Shown here one piece after another: positions 11,548 through 24,751 of a stretch of 64,000 nt of DNA (positions are counted from its first letter, which is position 1; each line of letters opens with the position of its first letter). Under the pieces are notes generated by a model. The model was not told the DNA's origin. It worked only from the letters and a program-made list of their open reading frames with translations, and did not search any database. The stretch is from Trichobilharzia regenti (lineage: Eukaryota; Platyhelminthes; Trematoda; Strigeidida; Schistosomatidae): positions 54,689,267-54,753,266 of the forward strand of contig OX235270.1 of assembly GCA_944472135.2 (NCBI GenBank), given 5' to 3'. A program made the position numbers and the translations under genes.

Positions 11548-13834
11548 GAGGCTGACGGTATAGACGTTCGCGAACAGTACAAAGGTATATGAACGCAAGT
11601 TCTTACACCGACAACTTCCTATGTATTTCAATCTCGCGTACCAAAAGGAAAGCAAAAGACAGTATTTGATCGTCCAAATTACGCGACATATTTCAGGACC
11701 AAAACGAGTTGTTAGACGAACGCTTAGCTGGCTAGTGATCGTGCAGCACGTGACACGACGGAGCCTATCCTTTAACAGGAAAATAAGGAGGTTTGGATAT
11801 GCGGCTAGCCACCCTACATCCGGAAGATCAACAAACTCAACATAGAAACTCCAAACCACAACGAAAATATGATCAAAAAATCTTATTCTGCCATGGGATC
11901 GGAGGGGCCGAATGATGTGGACCAGCGAAAGCCTTCGGGAAGCCAATCAGCCAATGTGTCTTCTTTCGTTGAAATCAACAATAAGAGTGGCGACATGGAA
12001 TATCCACACAATGTTTTAGCTAGGGAGATTGCTAAGATTTCTAAAGAGATGAGAACGTACGGTATACAAGTGCTAGGAATCTGTGAGTACAGACGGAATG
12101 GAAGTGAACTCTCCAAACTCTTAACTGGAGAGTAAATAACCTACTCAGATCATCCAGATGACACCCAGTGACACACCGAGGGAGTGGTCACCATGACGTC
12201 ACCACACAATCCAATCCCCTCACATACAATGGAAACCAACAGAAGGAGAAGTTGAGTTCAATGCACAACGTACTGAATAAAGAAGCGAATAAGAATGAGA
12301 AGAAAGAAAAGAAACAATTCTACGAAACACTCCAAACTGTGGCAGAAAATGTCGTAGGCAAAACACACCTCAGAATATTGTACCAGATAACCAGGTCTCC
12401 TCCCGGGTAGAGATCAACACGCATGAACCAAATGAAAGACAGAGAAGAGAATCTAATTATCAGACAGGACAACAAGGGGAACAATGGACTGATCACTTCG
12501 GAGGACTCTTGAATCTACCATCACCTGCAACTAGTCCAGAAAGACCACCCAACAGCACGCACAGAATCCCCTGTCAATGGACACCAATCATCCTCCATCA
12601 AAGGCAGAAGTATTCAATCCAATACAGCTGCTGGAGATTGGGAAGGCAGCTGAACCGGACAGTTTTCCTTCTAACGCACTGAAAGCTGATTCAGAGACTG
12701 CAGTAGATATGCTCACGCCACTATTGCAAAATGGTTAGAAGCAAGGAAAGGTACCCAATGACTGAAAGAAAGGTTCCCTTGTTAAACTACAGAAAAGGCG
12801 GGGGAAAAAGGGCTCTGCAAGAGCTGGTGTGGGATCATGCTCTTGTCGACGCCAAGCAAAATACTCAGTCGCATCATCCTGGCACGATCAAAAGATCCAC
12901 TGAATGGAGAACTCATCAAACTCATTCAACAGCTATATATGACAATACCACATGTCAAGTGGTACACAACGGAAAACTCAGCGAGGAAGGAGTTAGACAG
13001 AACTGCCTATTATCACTGGTGATATTTCTAATTGTAGTGGAGTGGGTTATGTCGAACAAGGTGACACAAAACCAAAAGACCCACAGGCCCATACCAACAA
13101 GTTCTCAGAAGAAGTATCAAAGTCAGGACTTCAAGTGAACACAGAGGAGGCGGAGGTGATGAAGATACCCGATCACCATCAATCATCAACAACAGGCAAT
13201 AGTCGCTACTGACGGGAGAAATTCGGAAGAGGTGAACTCTTTCATTTATATGACTAGCATCACTTCAACTAAACACGGCACAAATGAGGATGTCGAAACT
13301 GGAATATCAAAGGCAAGACAAACCTTCGTCACTCTGAAATTAGTTTGGAGATCTTCCACACCCAGAACACAAAAACAACATTCGGATTTTCAACACAAAT
13401 GTTAGGTCAGTCAGTTCTTCTATATTGGTCGGAGACTTGACGCGTCATGCCAACCATTTCCAACAGGTTGCAAACTTTTATCAAAAGCTGCCTTCACTGT
13501 CTCCACATTGTAGACCAGATGTCCAGAGACAATTAGCAACAAGAAACTATGGGAACGAACCAATCAAAGACTCATTGGTCAATACATATTCCGAAGGAAA
13601 CGAAGATGGATCGGTTACACGATGAAGAGACAGTTGGGTGACGTCACGCGTCAGACCAGTGAGCGAGTGGAACCCCAACGGCTGACGACGAGTGGAGGTG
13701 GTGTGAGGAGTTGATCAGAGACTATGGGCAATTTTGGGGCCCGCTAAAGAGAACCACAGAGAATGGGACCAAGTGGAGATGTTCTGTTGAATCCATATGA
13801 TTCACTCGGAACCAAAGAGAACAATAATAATAAA
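11548..13834 (+). mobile_element. Decayed non-LTR retrotransposon (family A)
   Basis: Order along the plus strand: a 5' region; an APE-type endonuclease start (11869-12132, with KEMRTYGIQVLGICEYRRNG); linker; reverse-transcriptase pieces (12731-13138, with GKLSEEGVRQNCLLSLVIFL); C-terminal pieces (13425-13625); and a (TAA)n-like tail ending about 13834. The frame breaks repeatedly and the RT catalytic region is damaged, so it is inactive. The 51.0-52.1 kb copy is closely related. The 5' limit is approximate. Confidence 0.8.
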
Positions 13835-13959
13835 GTATATTGTACACCGATCTAATAATACTTCACTCATTTGATCACCTCTGTCACATTGATTGACAAG
13901 CCATGGCGACATGCAATAGTATTCACTGCTCTTTGTTTCCGGATGTTTTCAAAATCTAG

Positions 13960-14286
13960 TGTGGTGAGAGCAGGCTGCTAGCCGATTGGTTGGCACTAAT
14001 CTACGTTAAGGTCTAGGTCACTAATATGGGCCGTGAGAAAATATGAACAAGCCTGAGTCAACAACCAATCACAGCAAAGTTAACGTGGCAGAATATGATT
14101 CGCAGAGAGAACTCTATTTGTCAAGGAATCCCGAAACAACCAATCAGAAGCCTGCGTTTGTCTACCTAAACAACCAATCAGATGACTGCGCTTGTCTATA
14201 ATAATGTTGTCTGAAATATGTATAAATACGTGTTGATTTTCATAATAAAACGATCTGTTGCTTCGCCCTTGTCTTCTGTTGTTACA
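13960..14286 (+). repeat. Left LTR
   Basis: Starts TG and ends CA. Contains a TATAAATA box at 14220-14227 and AATAAA at 14243-14248, a plausible promoter and poly(A) signal. Confidence 0.88.
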
Positions 14287-14708
14287 TTTGGTGTCGCTGC
14301 CTACCGACAAATGGAAAGCCTATGCCCTGCTGTTTTTGATGGAGACATATGGATCTTCGGGCAGGACTTCAAGGCTTCTGCGCAGTTGAGTGGCGTTCAA
14401 GATTTGTCAGCGATGGAGCTGCTACTTGGGACGCTGCTGGGAGGTCGGGTGAAAGCAGCATATGAAAGGGTGAGACGAAATACCGACGAATGTTCGACAG
14501 GGTCAGGCAAACAGTTTCCAAAGTGGGAAGGACCATATATGGTCACTTCGAGATGGGGTTACGCAGACACAGTCGCAATGGCGAACAATGAGAGGTGCGT
14601 GAACGTCAGCGAGCTCCAGAAATGGATACAGCGAGACAAGCCAACGATGACGCCTGCACCAAGTAGGTCAAGCCGACTTCAGTCGCACGTATTTGACGGG
14701 GGGACGAG

Positions 14709-15034
14709 TGTGGTGAGAGCAGGCTGCTAGCCGATTGGTTGGCACTAATCTACGTTAAGGTCTAGGTCACTAATATGGGCCGTGAGAAAATATGAACAAG
14801 CCTGAGTCAACAACCAATCACAGCAAAGTTAACGTGGCAGAATATGATTCGCAGAGAGAACTCTATTTGTCAAGGAATCCCGAAACAACCAATCAGAAGC
14901 CTGCGTTTGTCTACCTAAACAACCAATCAGATGACTGCGCTTGTCTATAATAATGTAGTTGAAAGATGTATAAATACGTGTTGATTTTCATAATAAAACG
15001 ATCTGTTGCTTCGCCCTTGTCTTCTGTTGTTACA
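14709..15034 (+). repeat. Right LTR
   Basis: Differs from the left LTR mainly in a short block upstream of the TATA box. The high identity implies a fairly recent insertion. Confidence 0.88.
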
Positions 15035-15038
15035 CTAG

Positions 15039-15511
15039 TAATTCTGTCGATATAGTTGTGACATCTTTCAAATCTATTGAAGCACACCTTCAGTTTAAAA
15101 CAGACAAATGCTATTCCCGGCTTCCATGTTACAAAGCTTGAATTAAAGCAAGATCAGGCCTCAAATGGAGGTGATTTTGAACAAAGGAGTATGAAAATCT
15201 CACCGAGTCAGGCTCTTGATACAAACATGGCCCTATACGTAATAACAACCTGAGAAATAAGAGGAGTACAGAAGCACTTCAATAGGACATTGATTGCAGT
15301 AATCTAGAGTATACGTGCACCATTTAGAAAAGTCTGAACATGTTCTTTCTGAATAGACAGTGCTGACTTGGTTGTTCTCCTAACCATAAATTCAGTTATG
15401 TGAAGAAAACCGTTTACGATTATATCTTATGTATGTGGTATATCAGCGTCTACAAATAGTTATTCTGTGCAAAAATACTAATGCTACGCAGTTCTCTCTT
15501 TATTGAAACAG
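15039..15511. other. Stretch upstream of the EYA exon
   Basis: No coding sequence recognised. It ends in the acceptor of the EYA exon. Confidence 0.4.
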
Positions 15512-15612
15512 GGAAGGAAAACTGTTTTGAAAGAATTTCATCCCGATTCGGCAGGAAATGCACTTATGTAGTTATTGGTGATGGAAAGGAAGAGGAGGAA
15601 GCCTCTAAACAG
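15512..15612 (+). CDS. EYA: Eyes absent (EYA) homologue, one internal exon
   Basis: The acceptor ..GAAACAG and donor GTTAGT bracket 101 nt (phase 1 in, phase 0 out) encoding KENCFERISSRFGRKCTYVV then IGDGKEEEEASKQ. This is the near-C-terminal block of the EYA haloacid-dehalogenase-type phosphatase domain (family pattern CFERI.QRFGRK..YVVIGDG.EEE). EYA proteins are protein phosphatases and transcriptional co-activators that work with SIX homeodomain factors. The DLDET nucleophile motif and the rest of the EYA domain should lie upstream on the plus strand; I could not find them. A last exon with the usual PFWR motif was not found downstream before the convergent ELMO gene. This may be one exon of a gene with distant exons, or an isolated relic. 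Recognition of the block is strong, intactness of the gene is unknown. Confidence 0.85.
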
Positions 15613-17087
15613 GTTAGTCTACATTATAAATTGTTGTCGACTTAGTCTTTTACAACACACGACTACTGATATTAACGATAATAATCATGATCGATATCCA
15701 TACTTTTGGTAGACCGTTTAACTAACACTTGAATAGCTTTGAACTGTGTAGTGTAGGTTTGAATCCCCTTATTAGAATCAGATTCTTTAAGAAGAACATA
15801 GGTAAGTTTAACTAATGACTATCGAAAAAAGCACAAATTTGAAATGGGAGAAGTTTGAAAGAGTTTGACATTACCGTAAGTAGCTTTAGATTAAGTTGAT
15901 TGCGTAACATTAGTATTACAATTATATGTCTCTCAAGTATTAAGGTGAGCAACTATAAGTGAATCAATATTCACTTCACTTTCAGATATCGGGGAATTAA
16001 TTGAGCTGTGTCATCCCTTTCGTTTGTTAGCAGTTATCTATGAAATGGGACATTGTTCCATTCTGATTAGCAGTGGAACTGGACAACTCAATGCATTTAG
16101 TTTCCATACATCACTCCAAATGATCGAATTGAACTATTTTTCACCAATTCTATAGTCTGTTTACTGTATACCAAGGTCTAATAAAGAATTGTTAACATAC
16201 ATATGAAACAGAGTACACAATATCAGTGAAAACGAAAAATCGATAAAACACGCTTGTAAAGTAGTATGTTTTTGTTTATTTTTCTGAACAATAATAATAA
16301 TAATAATTGTTATTTTTCTAAAAAAGAAGTGTGAATGAACACAGGTTTTGATATACAAAAACGAAGGATGGATGAGAGAAACAAACACTGATTGTGTAGG
16401 CCGACACGTAATTGAGCTGTTTTTATTAATTTAGCTAATTGTACGTGATTGTTTGTAATTGTGTAGAGAAGGATAAAAAAGCTGACGAGCTCCTCACAAT
16501 GTGATTGTACTCTGGTAGCTACCAACCAACACATGACGGATTAGTAAAGGTTGATTACCATAGTTGAATAGCAAAATAAGGGGGAAGCCGGAAGTCTCGA
16601 TTAATATTAGGCATACAGACCAGTACAAAAAGAAGAAGAAGAAGATACATCAGGATATTATGCGAAGTATGAATACAAATTTAATGAGTGAGTAATATCT
16701 ATAGACACAAACCTGTTGACAGGAGGCAAAATATGAATATCGTACAAAATAATAGTAGTAATAATGAAAATAATAATTGACAAGGACTACCGTTAAATAA
16801 ACTGAACGAGTACAGAAAGACAAGTCTCAACAGGTGAAAATATTCACTATCAAAACAAGATGCATCTAAAGCATCATAATTAACAAATCCATGCATAACT
16901 TGAATGATAGAAACAAAACTGAAAAATACAAGAATTCCTTCCACACACACACAAATATTTTGTGCATTATTCGGATAACGCATCAGGAAATTTTGTACAT
17001 AGTTGCCGATTATTATAAAAAGTAATCAATTACACAAGTATATATGTTCAATCTCCAATGGCTAAAAAAACACACAGACACATCTTG
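15613..17087. other. Intergenic stretch between EYA exon and ELMO 3' end
   Basis: Contains an open frame 15988-16151 after a good acceptor, a plus-strand AATAAA at 16180 and an AAT microsatellite at 16288-16306. No EYA C-terminal motif was seen. Confidence 0.4.
16180..16185 (+). promoter_or_regulatory. Possible polyadenylation signal AATAAA, plus strand
   Basis: AATAAA lies 570 nt after the EYA exon and before the convergent ELMO terminator. It would suit the end of a plus-strand gene. No EYA last exon was found before it. Confidence 0.3.
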
Positions 17088-17093
17088 TTTATT
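17088..17093 (-). promoter_or_regulatory. Polyadenylation signal AATAAA of ELMO
   Basis: TTTATT on the plus strand reads AATAAA on the minus strand, 54 nt after the ELMO stop codon. This implies a very short 3' UTR. Confidence 0.5.
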
Positions 17094-17146
17094 TCAAGAT
17101 GTGTTCCACTCAACTCTGTGAATGAAGGAAGTAAAAGGCAGTGAAG

Positions 17147-17290
17147 TTAAACAAAATCCAAAGGTGGAGGATCTGGAGGTATAGAAATTTCTCTTTTAGG
17201 TAGTTCATTTAAATCTAGGCTTGAAAGACGTATACGCATATCCAAATCAATTAACCGCTCCACATCTTCACTGTAATAGTCACTTGGATT
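17147..17290 (-). CDS. ELMO: ELMO last exon, proline-rich C-terminus and stop
   Basis: Acceptor CATTTAG, phase 0, stop TAA at 17147-17149. Encodes NPSDYYSEDVERLIDLDMRI, RLSSLDLNELPKREISIPPD and PPPLDFV. It aligns with the ELMO1 end, LDTLLSMEIKLRLLDLENIQ then IPDAPPPIPKEP, including the PxxP that contacts the DOCK SH3 domain in the family. The strongest anchor for the gene. Confidence 0.94.
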   Translation of the reverse strand, partial: NPSDYYSEDVERLIDLDMRIRLSSLDLNELPKREISIPPDPPPLDFV

Positions 17291-20200
17291 CTAAATGAAT
17301 GCGTCAAAGTCAAAAAATATAAATAGAAATAACAATTAACTGAGTACGAATATATCACAAAATCCTTCAATAAGGTTCAACAGTGTGATAACAAATCCCG
17401 TTGGCAGAACTTTGAACACTGAACTAAAGAGCATAAAAATGGCTGCTCCCCAGTATCAAAAAATATACAAGTGAAACGCCAGAATTCTTTGTAACAGCTG
17501 TCAACCCACTTAACAAAATGCAGCTGTTATAGAGCGGATATAAGATTACCCGGAAAGTTTGCCAAGAAATTTTATCATTTAGTGAGAGGAAAACAACTAG
17601 TGAAACTGGAACATCAGTATTCACCAAGAGAGAATCTGCTTAATAAAATGGACCAATGAGATTCAAAACCCACTTAGTAACAATCATAGTTTCAATCTGG
17701 TGGATAGATAATTCTCTAATGTTACCAGATTTATCTAGTTAATGAATCCAAAACAGAACGAAAAGCACATCCTGACTTTCACTCTCAAATGCATTGATTC
17801 ACCCGTAAGACTGCAAGCACAATTATTTTTCAGCTCATATTCTAAGGTCTCATAACTAACTATTAAAGCAAAACAGTTAGTCATTGGAAGTAAGATGGCT
17901 TTAACAGGCCTTTGACTCAAGCAAGGGGAACCTAAGAAATACACTGAATTAATCTCTTTTTTAATGGTTACGGTGTAGATTTTATTTTTTGAAGATTTTA
18001 TTTCTTTGCATTCCGAGTGAAACATGCTTTGAAGTTTCAGCAGCAATGGTGTTTGTTAATCACACCCAACTTTCTCTCTTTACACGTCCTGCTACCAGCA
18101 GAGCAAGATTTCAGGAGTTGGCGAGTGTTCTACCACTGAACCACCAATGCAAGGCGTAGACTACTACTTAACAATTCACAAGACGGATATATATATATGG
18201 TAATGTAGAACTTAGGAAGTGCAAAGACTCTGGTTGGCAAATAGGAGAAAATCATCGGAAGCAAGACGGTATTAAAACAGATTAAGAAGAGTTTCCACAG
18301 CAGTATACACACAGCTGAAAATTTCTGATGAAGTTAAGAAGATTGTAGGTAATCTATGATAAAAGGCATCAAATATTTAAGCATCAATACCAGAAATGTT
18401 TGAAAATGAAGGACGAAAGAATTTCTGTCATACTAATATTGAATGTTTGCCAAAAAAAGGAGGACACCAACTTTTTTTCGTCTCTGACTCTATTTGATCA
18501 TTTATTACTATTGTGAATTCCACTCATCACAAAAGAATTAGTTCCACTGGTATCCTTACTAAGATTCACTTAACGCCTAGTGGAAATTCGATTACTGCGA
18601 ACCAGATACAACCGGGCAGGTTTCCAGATCTGGTTATGATTTAGATATTATAGAGAAGATTTGTAGCTCAGGTGAATGATTTTGATGTGGTTTTGTTCTC
18701 TGAGCTGGATGGTTATGATTGTATCGACTAGGTTTTCGTCTTCCTTTCAGGCGTGAGAAGGTAGGTATAATTATGAGCCTCTCAATACCAGCTGCACATC
18801 TTGACCTGAAGATAGTAAGGAATTTTGTGACACTGTTTCTCAGTGAGCTCTATCTGACATGTTTATTAATCATATCAGGCAAAATAACATGTTATCCCCA
18901 CGTGGTATTCGTCAAGAATCTTCAATCTTTTCATTTTTATACAACTTTACATGTATAAACTTATTTAGGTCATTGTCGTTCCTAACTTCGTATAGGATGA
19001 TCGTATTCTGAAAGTTTTTTAGGCCGACCTGGGGTGCTTAGGGTAACCCAAGTAAATGAATTTACTGCGGTACAATTTAACGAACGTATCTGATATGTTT
19101 TACATCTTTTAGGTGAAAGGGTTTGATTCTAATGCCATATATTTCGATACAATCACAGTATTTACTATGTCATTTACTGTGGATAAGTGAATGGGTGAAT
19201 GACAGTTTAGCTTGAACACAAAAGGCTTGGATGGTTTTCGACAGCTCACATTAGTTATGACAGATATATATCCAGTCGTCTATTAAGCGTAGTGTGTATT
19301 TCTCCAGCACTGAGTTTTTTCTATCTTATGGTCATGGAAAAATTCTTTCAAAGTGTACAGTCTGAAAATACTGAAAACACATGAACCACTGGTCAACTGA
19401 AATGGTAAGACCAACTATCTCAACATGCTAATTTAACTAAAAAGAATAAAAGGGTAATCAGAATGAGGCACAACTGTTTCCTAAGGTTAATAACTGTTTG
19501 TTCATATCACATAGCGAAATATACTCTTCTGAGTTAGATCTGATAGATAACTAGACAATGTGCTGGGGAACTCTAAATGTAACTGCTAAAAATCTATCGC
19601 AGTAGCGCAGAAAGGATTCATATCATGTTTTCATCAAAACCTTATAGTATTTCATACTGTTATTCCAGTATGTTACTTTATTTCCTTTAATTACTGTTGG
19701 TCTTCACTTTGATCGTGTGGAAACTTGAACCATATATATATATATTGCCCATGCAAATGTGTGTTTGTCTGCTGTCATGTGAAAAAGCTCAGAGGATATA
19801 TGAAGTAGGAAACCTGTAACACCCTTGCACCTTAAAACTTCAATTGCCACTTTTTACGGTGATACAACCATAATACTTTATGCACACTAACTACTCACTG
19901 AGTGATAATTCGGTACATGATATAACCATCATTGCGTATTTCCAGTCGCATCTGAATTTTGTGACATTGTACAACACATAAACTTTATTTTTCATTACTG
20001 TCTTTAAACTTTCATCTAATGGATTAATTTACCTTTTTGCCTTTTGACTGGTTAGCAAAGTTTCATGATACAAACAGATGGACTAGTAATTACTATTTCT
20101 TAATGTGTACATACTTTTCAAATAAACCTATTACTATTACTACTAGTGGTAATATTTAAGTAGTTCATACACTGAGCAGGTCTACTGAAGAGGTATTTTT

Positions 20201-23200
20201 AAAGCGGGAAAGCTGTATATGAGTTTGCAAATCAGACAAACAATGACAGCACACTGAAGGACACAATACCAGTAGTGATACCTGTATCGACATAGGCATA
20301 TCAGGTTAACCGCCCTTGTTGATCTAGCTCACAAGATTGTACCTAGAGGGATTTATCCTCTTATGAGGTCATGAACACTGACTAGTCAGGCTAGAAGAAG
20401 AATTAACTAACTAAGTCAACTTCATTACCATCTTATATTTTTATGCGGTTACGACAATTTTAATAAAAATTAAACTCAAATTGTTTCAATCATGATAAAA
20501 TAAAATCATTAAAGTGCAGATAGAAATGTTTGTTGTTAAAAAAAACAATATATGCGTCAAGCAGAATGTGACATGTTGATGTGTATTGGTTCTTTAAAAA
20601 CAGATTTCTGCTGATAACACATTGATTATCATCATTTAGAAATGATGGAGAACTACATCAATATTATTTAATTTAATTCAATTTTCAAACTCAACCAACA
20701 AAAGGGTGTGGTTAATTTGAATTTCAGGTTTATTAGTAACTGAGGTAACATACTCTCACTGTTTCTCTCTCCGACTAGTATCTGTTCCGACTAACAACAT
20801 TCAGTCGCAAACCGACAGACTTTATTGGGATATGTAATTCATTAGGTTCATTCACTGCATGACTGACGATCCTAGTGAACATCTAAATAGCTTAGTATTC
20901 GATGGTCAGTTGGCACACCACCATCAGAGTCCATGCCTAACACACCAGAAGTTGTGAAACAGCATAAATACCTAAGAGTTATGCGTTCTTAAGAGAACAA
21001 AATACCTTGGTTGCTCTAGACTAAACAGATAGGATAACACAACACTTTAGTTCATTTAATACGGATGATGTGTAGAAAGACAACAGAGCATAATTAGTTT
21101 ACCTAATAAGTTATGTCACAAAAATCTACTGGAATTTGTTTTTCATTTTTGTGAAAGCATAACATTAGATGGAGTTCATGGTAATTTGAGTCATCAAAAA
21201 TATTCAAACCCCTAATTAAATAGTGGACACAAAAAACTTTATAAACTTTGTGATAAAAAATGTATAAATAAATAATTATAACAATACACAAATGTTAATT
21301 ACTTTAATGCCTAAGCTTCATTGTAAGAATTTCCTCTTAAGAGGCGTGTAAGAGGCTTATGGAGAGTTTTCACCTTAAGTGACGTTACCCAGTGGGGTCC
21401 ATCAGAGATGCTCGTTGTCACCATTCTTACTTAATTCGACTATAGATTTTCTATTAGATGTGACTTTAGTCGACATGCGTTTCCCTGGAAATGACTTGTT
21501 ATCAAGATGGTGTGTGTCTCGTTGACCTAGAGTATACAGGAGACGTGATCCTCCTAGGTAAAAACACAGAGAAATACAGTCTTCTGAACACCTCCACCAT
21601 AAATCTTAGTAAGTTTAGCATGCGATTTGCCTCTGTCAAATGTGGATGGGTTCAAAATTTCGTGTTAGGTGAATCGACAGATGTGACTAAGATATATTAT
21701 ACACAGACCAAGCCACCGCCTTTCTCGGTGAACAATTTTATGTGGAATAGGACTAAAGCAACCAATGCCTCTTCTAATAACGCTCTCCAAAACAATCGGT
21801 CGTAAATTACAAAACAACTCTTCACACTAGTCTAGATACAGTGATTCATTTAGGCGACTTTCCTATGGATCCATATGACATTTATGTACCATAAGTTCAT
21901 AAATCTTTGAAAATATGTTGCTCTAGTACTAGGAGATTCGATTCCACGAAAAACAGAAAATATGTACGCAAAAATTAACTTACATTTAATTTGTTTACCA
22001 GAAATAAACCGTCTAACCAATAGTGATATTCTATCGTTGATCTAGCCAGTAAGCTGGCTCGGAAACAACGTGACTTAATATTCACAGATTCGTTGGAGTC
22101 ATCTTGATTTGCCACATCACTTAATTCGACATGAAAGATTAGAGTCTACAAATCAGATAAACTTAGTTATTTTTATGACACTACTTATTATAAATTAGTA
22201 TAATGAATCTAATTGCAAAATAAATTGAATTAAAAGTTAGTCTGAACAAAGAACAATGTTTTCAATATATTTTCTTCAAGTTGTTGTAGTTATAAAATGA
22301 AATCTTTGTTATTACCACAATAATACTCAGTTATACGGCAGATACATTTTACACAGAATATCTGATTAGCTATAATATGACAAAACAAATAACACCTATG
22401 TGACAAACGTTCTGGAGTGAATGCGATCCCAACACAGGATAACTTAATACCTCAAAAGCTGAATTGATTGTTGTGTTTCTATATCTTAAATGAATCTGAA
22501 GTGGAGATTTGTAAACACATAAAGTATGCATTGCAGCTTGACAATGTAAACCAACAGAATCTACACAGAGCCGTGTAACGTAATCACACATTGTGGCATA
22601 TGCAATATTTAAAGATACGTTCATCGACATAAAAATATCAAATAGCGGTGTGATAGACTTGGTGTCAAAAAGAGAAAATGCACCAGCGTTGCATTAAAAC
22701 ACGGAAAACAAGAAAAAAGACAACGAAACACAACACGAAAGGCAGAAGTAACAAAACAAGAAAGTCTATGCAAATGATAAGGTGATTACTGAATCCTGGC
22801 TCATCGTGTCTACACCGAACACATACAATAGAAGTGACTCAACGCAAATACCAGAGATATGGAAGATATTATTACCACCAGTCAAATCACAAGATAATAA
22901 ATAATCTTAAAATTTATTTCGATTCACATTATAAAATTTTAACAAGTTATTTATTATACTATAAAAAACATCTTATTTCCCAGCTTATTGACTAACAACT
23001 CTCGTCTTATTTCCCATCCTATCGTATATTATTGATAACAGTAATATTCGTTCCGAATATACTTTATCTTCAATTTTGTTTCACACATGTCTTATATTGT
23101 TTTTATTTAGATGTCTAATCATCCATTTTTACTCATGTATATAAATGAAGCACGAAAGTTGTGTGAGTACCCTGGTATGATTATGAGGAATAAATTGTGC

Positions 23201-24711
23201 TCGAAAAGTGGTCATCAGTAAATATTACCGTATAACACTGTGAGAATTTATCAAAATAAAATTTTATCCACAGTGGCCATAATTTCGTTATATAGAGGTA
23301 CCGAATTCTAGATAAACATCCAGTTACCAAGTATCTTGTCTTCGACTGTTACAACATGATACTGCATTATCCCGTCTACGTCTGAAGGGAAGTCGACAGA
23401 ATATCTCATAATTAGATTGTGGATAACAACTGATGGTACAGGAGGCTAATCATTTTGAGTACCTGAAGTAGAGTCTCCACATCCTAGTATTCTTAATCGC
23501 TTAAAATATGTACAGGAAAATGGCGATAGTTTGACTGAATGTCACACTACACGATAAAGGTTAATACGCTTTATTCTGTCTCTGGAACAATCTGACATAC
23601 AAACTACATACGCGCCACAGTTAATGCAAGCTAATAGGATGTGCCATTTAAAGTATGGTTAAAGGAATTTGTCTGAACTTACTCGTTCCGGATTCTTCTT
23701 GACCTTTTCAGCAGCACCCAATGATACTCGAATAACAGATTTTAACGGCCCTTAAAGAAAGCATAAAAATCATAAAATGACCAATTTGTTGATGACAATT
23801 TAGCAATTTCCCTAAAAGAAAGAATGTCTTTAGATGGTATGGTATGGTTTTAAGTAATCATCAGCCAAATTAACTGAATTTAGTAGTCAAAAATACCACC
23901 ACAAAAAGGTGGATAGTGCGTAAACGAGCATTTTGGTTGTAAATCTGACGACACATGGGAACATACTACTGACTAATTGGCAAGTAGTGTAAGTTGTTGG
24001 AGAAAATATTTAGTAGAGTCGTGCATCAAATTGTTTTTGAACAAATCTTCCGTGGAATTTTCATTTCCTAGATGACTTTACAGAACTATAAAATCACTGA
24101 TTACTTTTTAGATTCGAATCAATTTTCAAAATAATCTATACGATACACTAAAAAGGTATGCATGAAATCAGAAGAGAAATTGGATGAGATGCTGGGGTAC
24201 AAGTGGATCTCCGATGAGAGAAAATTATGCTGGATATCATGACAGTTTTACTAAATTATCCATAAAGTCGGAAGTAAAGATGAAATTTGCGATAGTCGTG
24301 AAGTGCATAAAGATGTTCAGTAATGTGAATCATGCATTACAGATGATCAAGTAGATTTGATGCACAGTTGTACTATGGCCTAAGCGCTGTTATTTCGTAA
24401 ATATCTTTATCCCAGTATGCAGTACATTATTATCACACAAACATTTTTCGCTTGCATTTATGTCTCTCAACGCACCAATTATGATATCCTCCTAATTCTG
24501 TGAATTTCTTCCACGTATGACATTTTGATGTGTAATGTAGTTTTACGTGAATTTTTATGATGTGATAACTACCTACAGCATTCATCTGTCCAAGTTCAAA
24601 TTGTCATGGTAAGACTTGAATATGAAACTTTATAAATAATATTTCAGCACTTTGGTAACACGACATCACGATGTGAACAGTTTCTTTCAGTTGAAATACA
24701 CTGAGTTTTGG

Positions 24712-24751
<40 letters not shown>

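Larger units (their letters stand above)
13960..15034 (+). mobile_element. Internally deleted LTR retrotransposon with 4-bp target duplication
   Basis: Two nearly identical LTRs (13960-14286, 327 bp; 14709-15034, 326 bp) begin TGTGGTGAG and end TTGTTACA. CTAG is duplicated at 13956-13959 and 15035-15038. The 422-bp interior starts with a TGGTGTCGCTGCC primer-binding-like site two bases after the LTR and ends with a GGGGGGACGAG purine tract. One open frame (14311-14730) begins MESLCPAVFDGDIWIFG and continues into KFPKWEGPYMV-like sequence typical of the C-terminal end of Ty3/gypsy integrases. Protease, reverse transcriptase and the integrase core are absent, so it can move only in trans. Confidence 0.88.
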
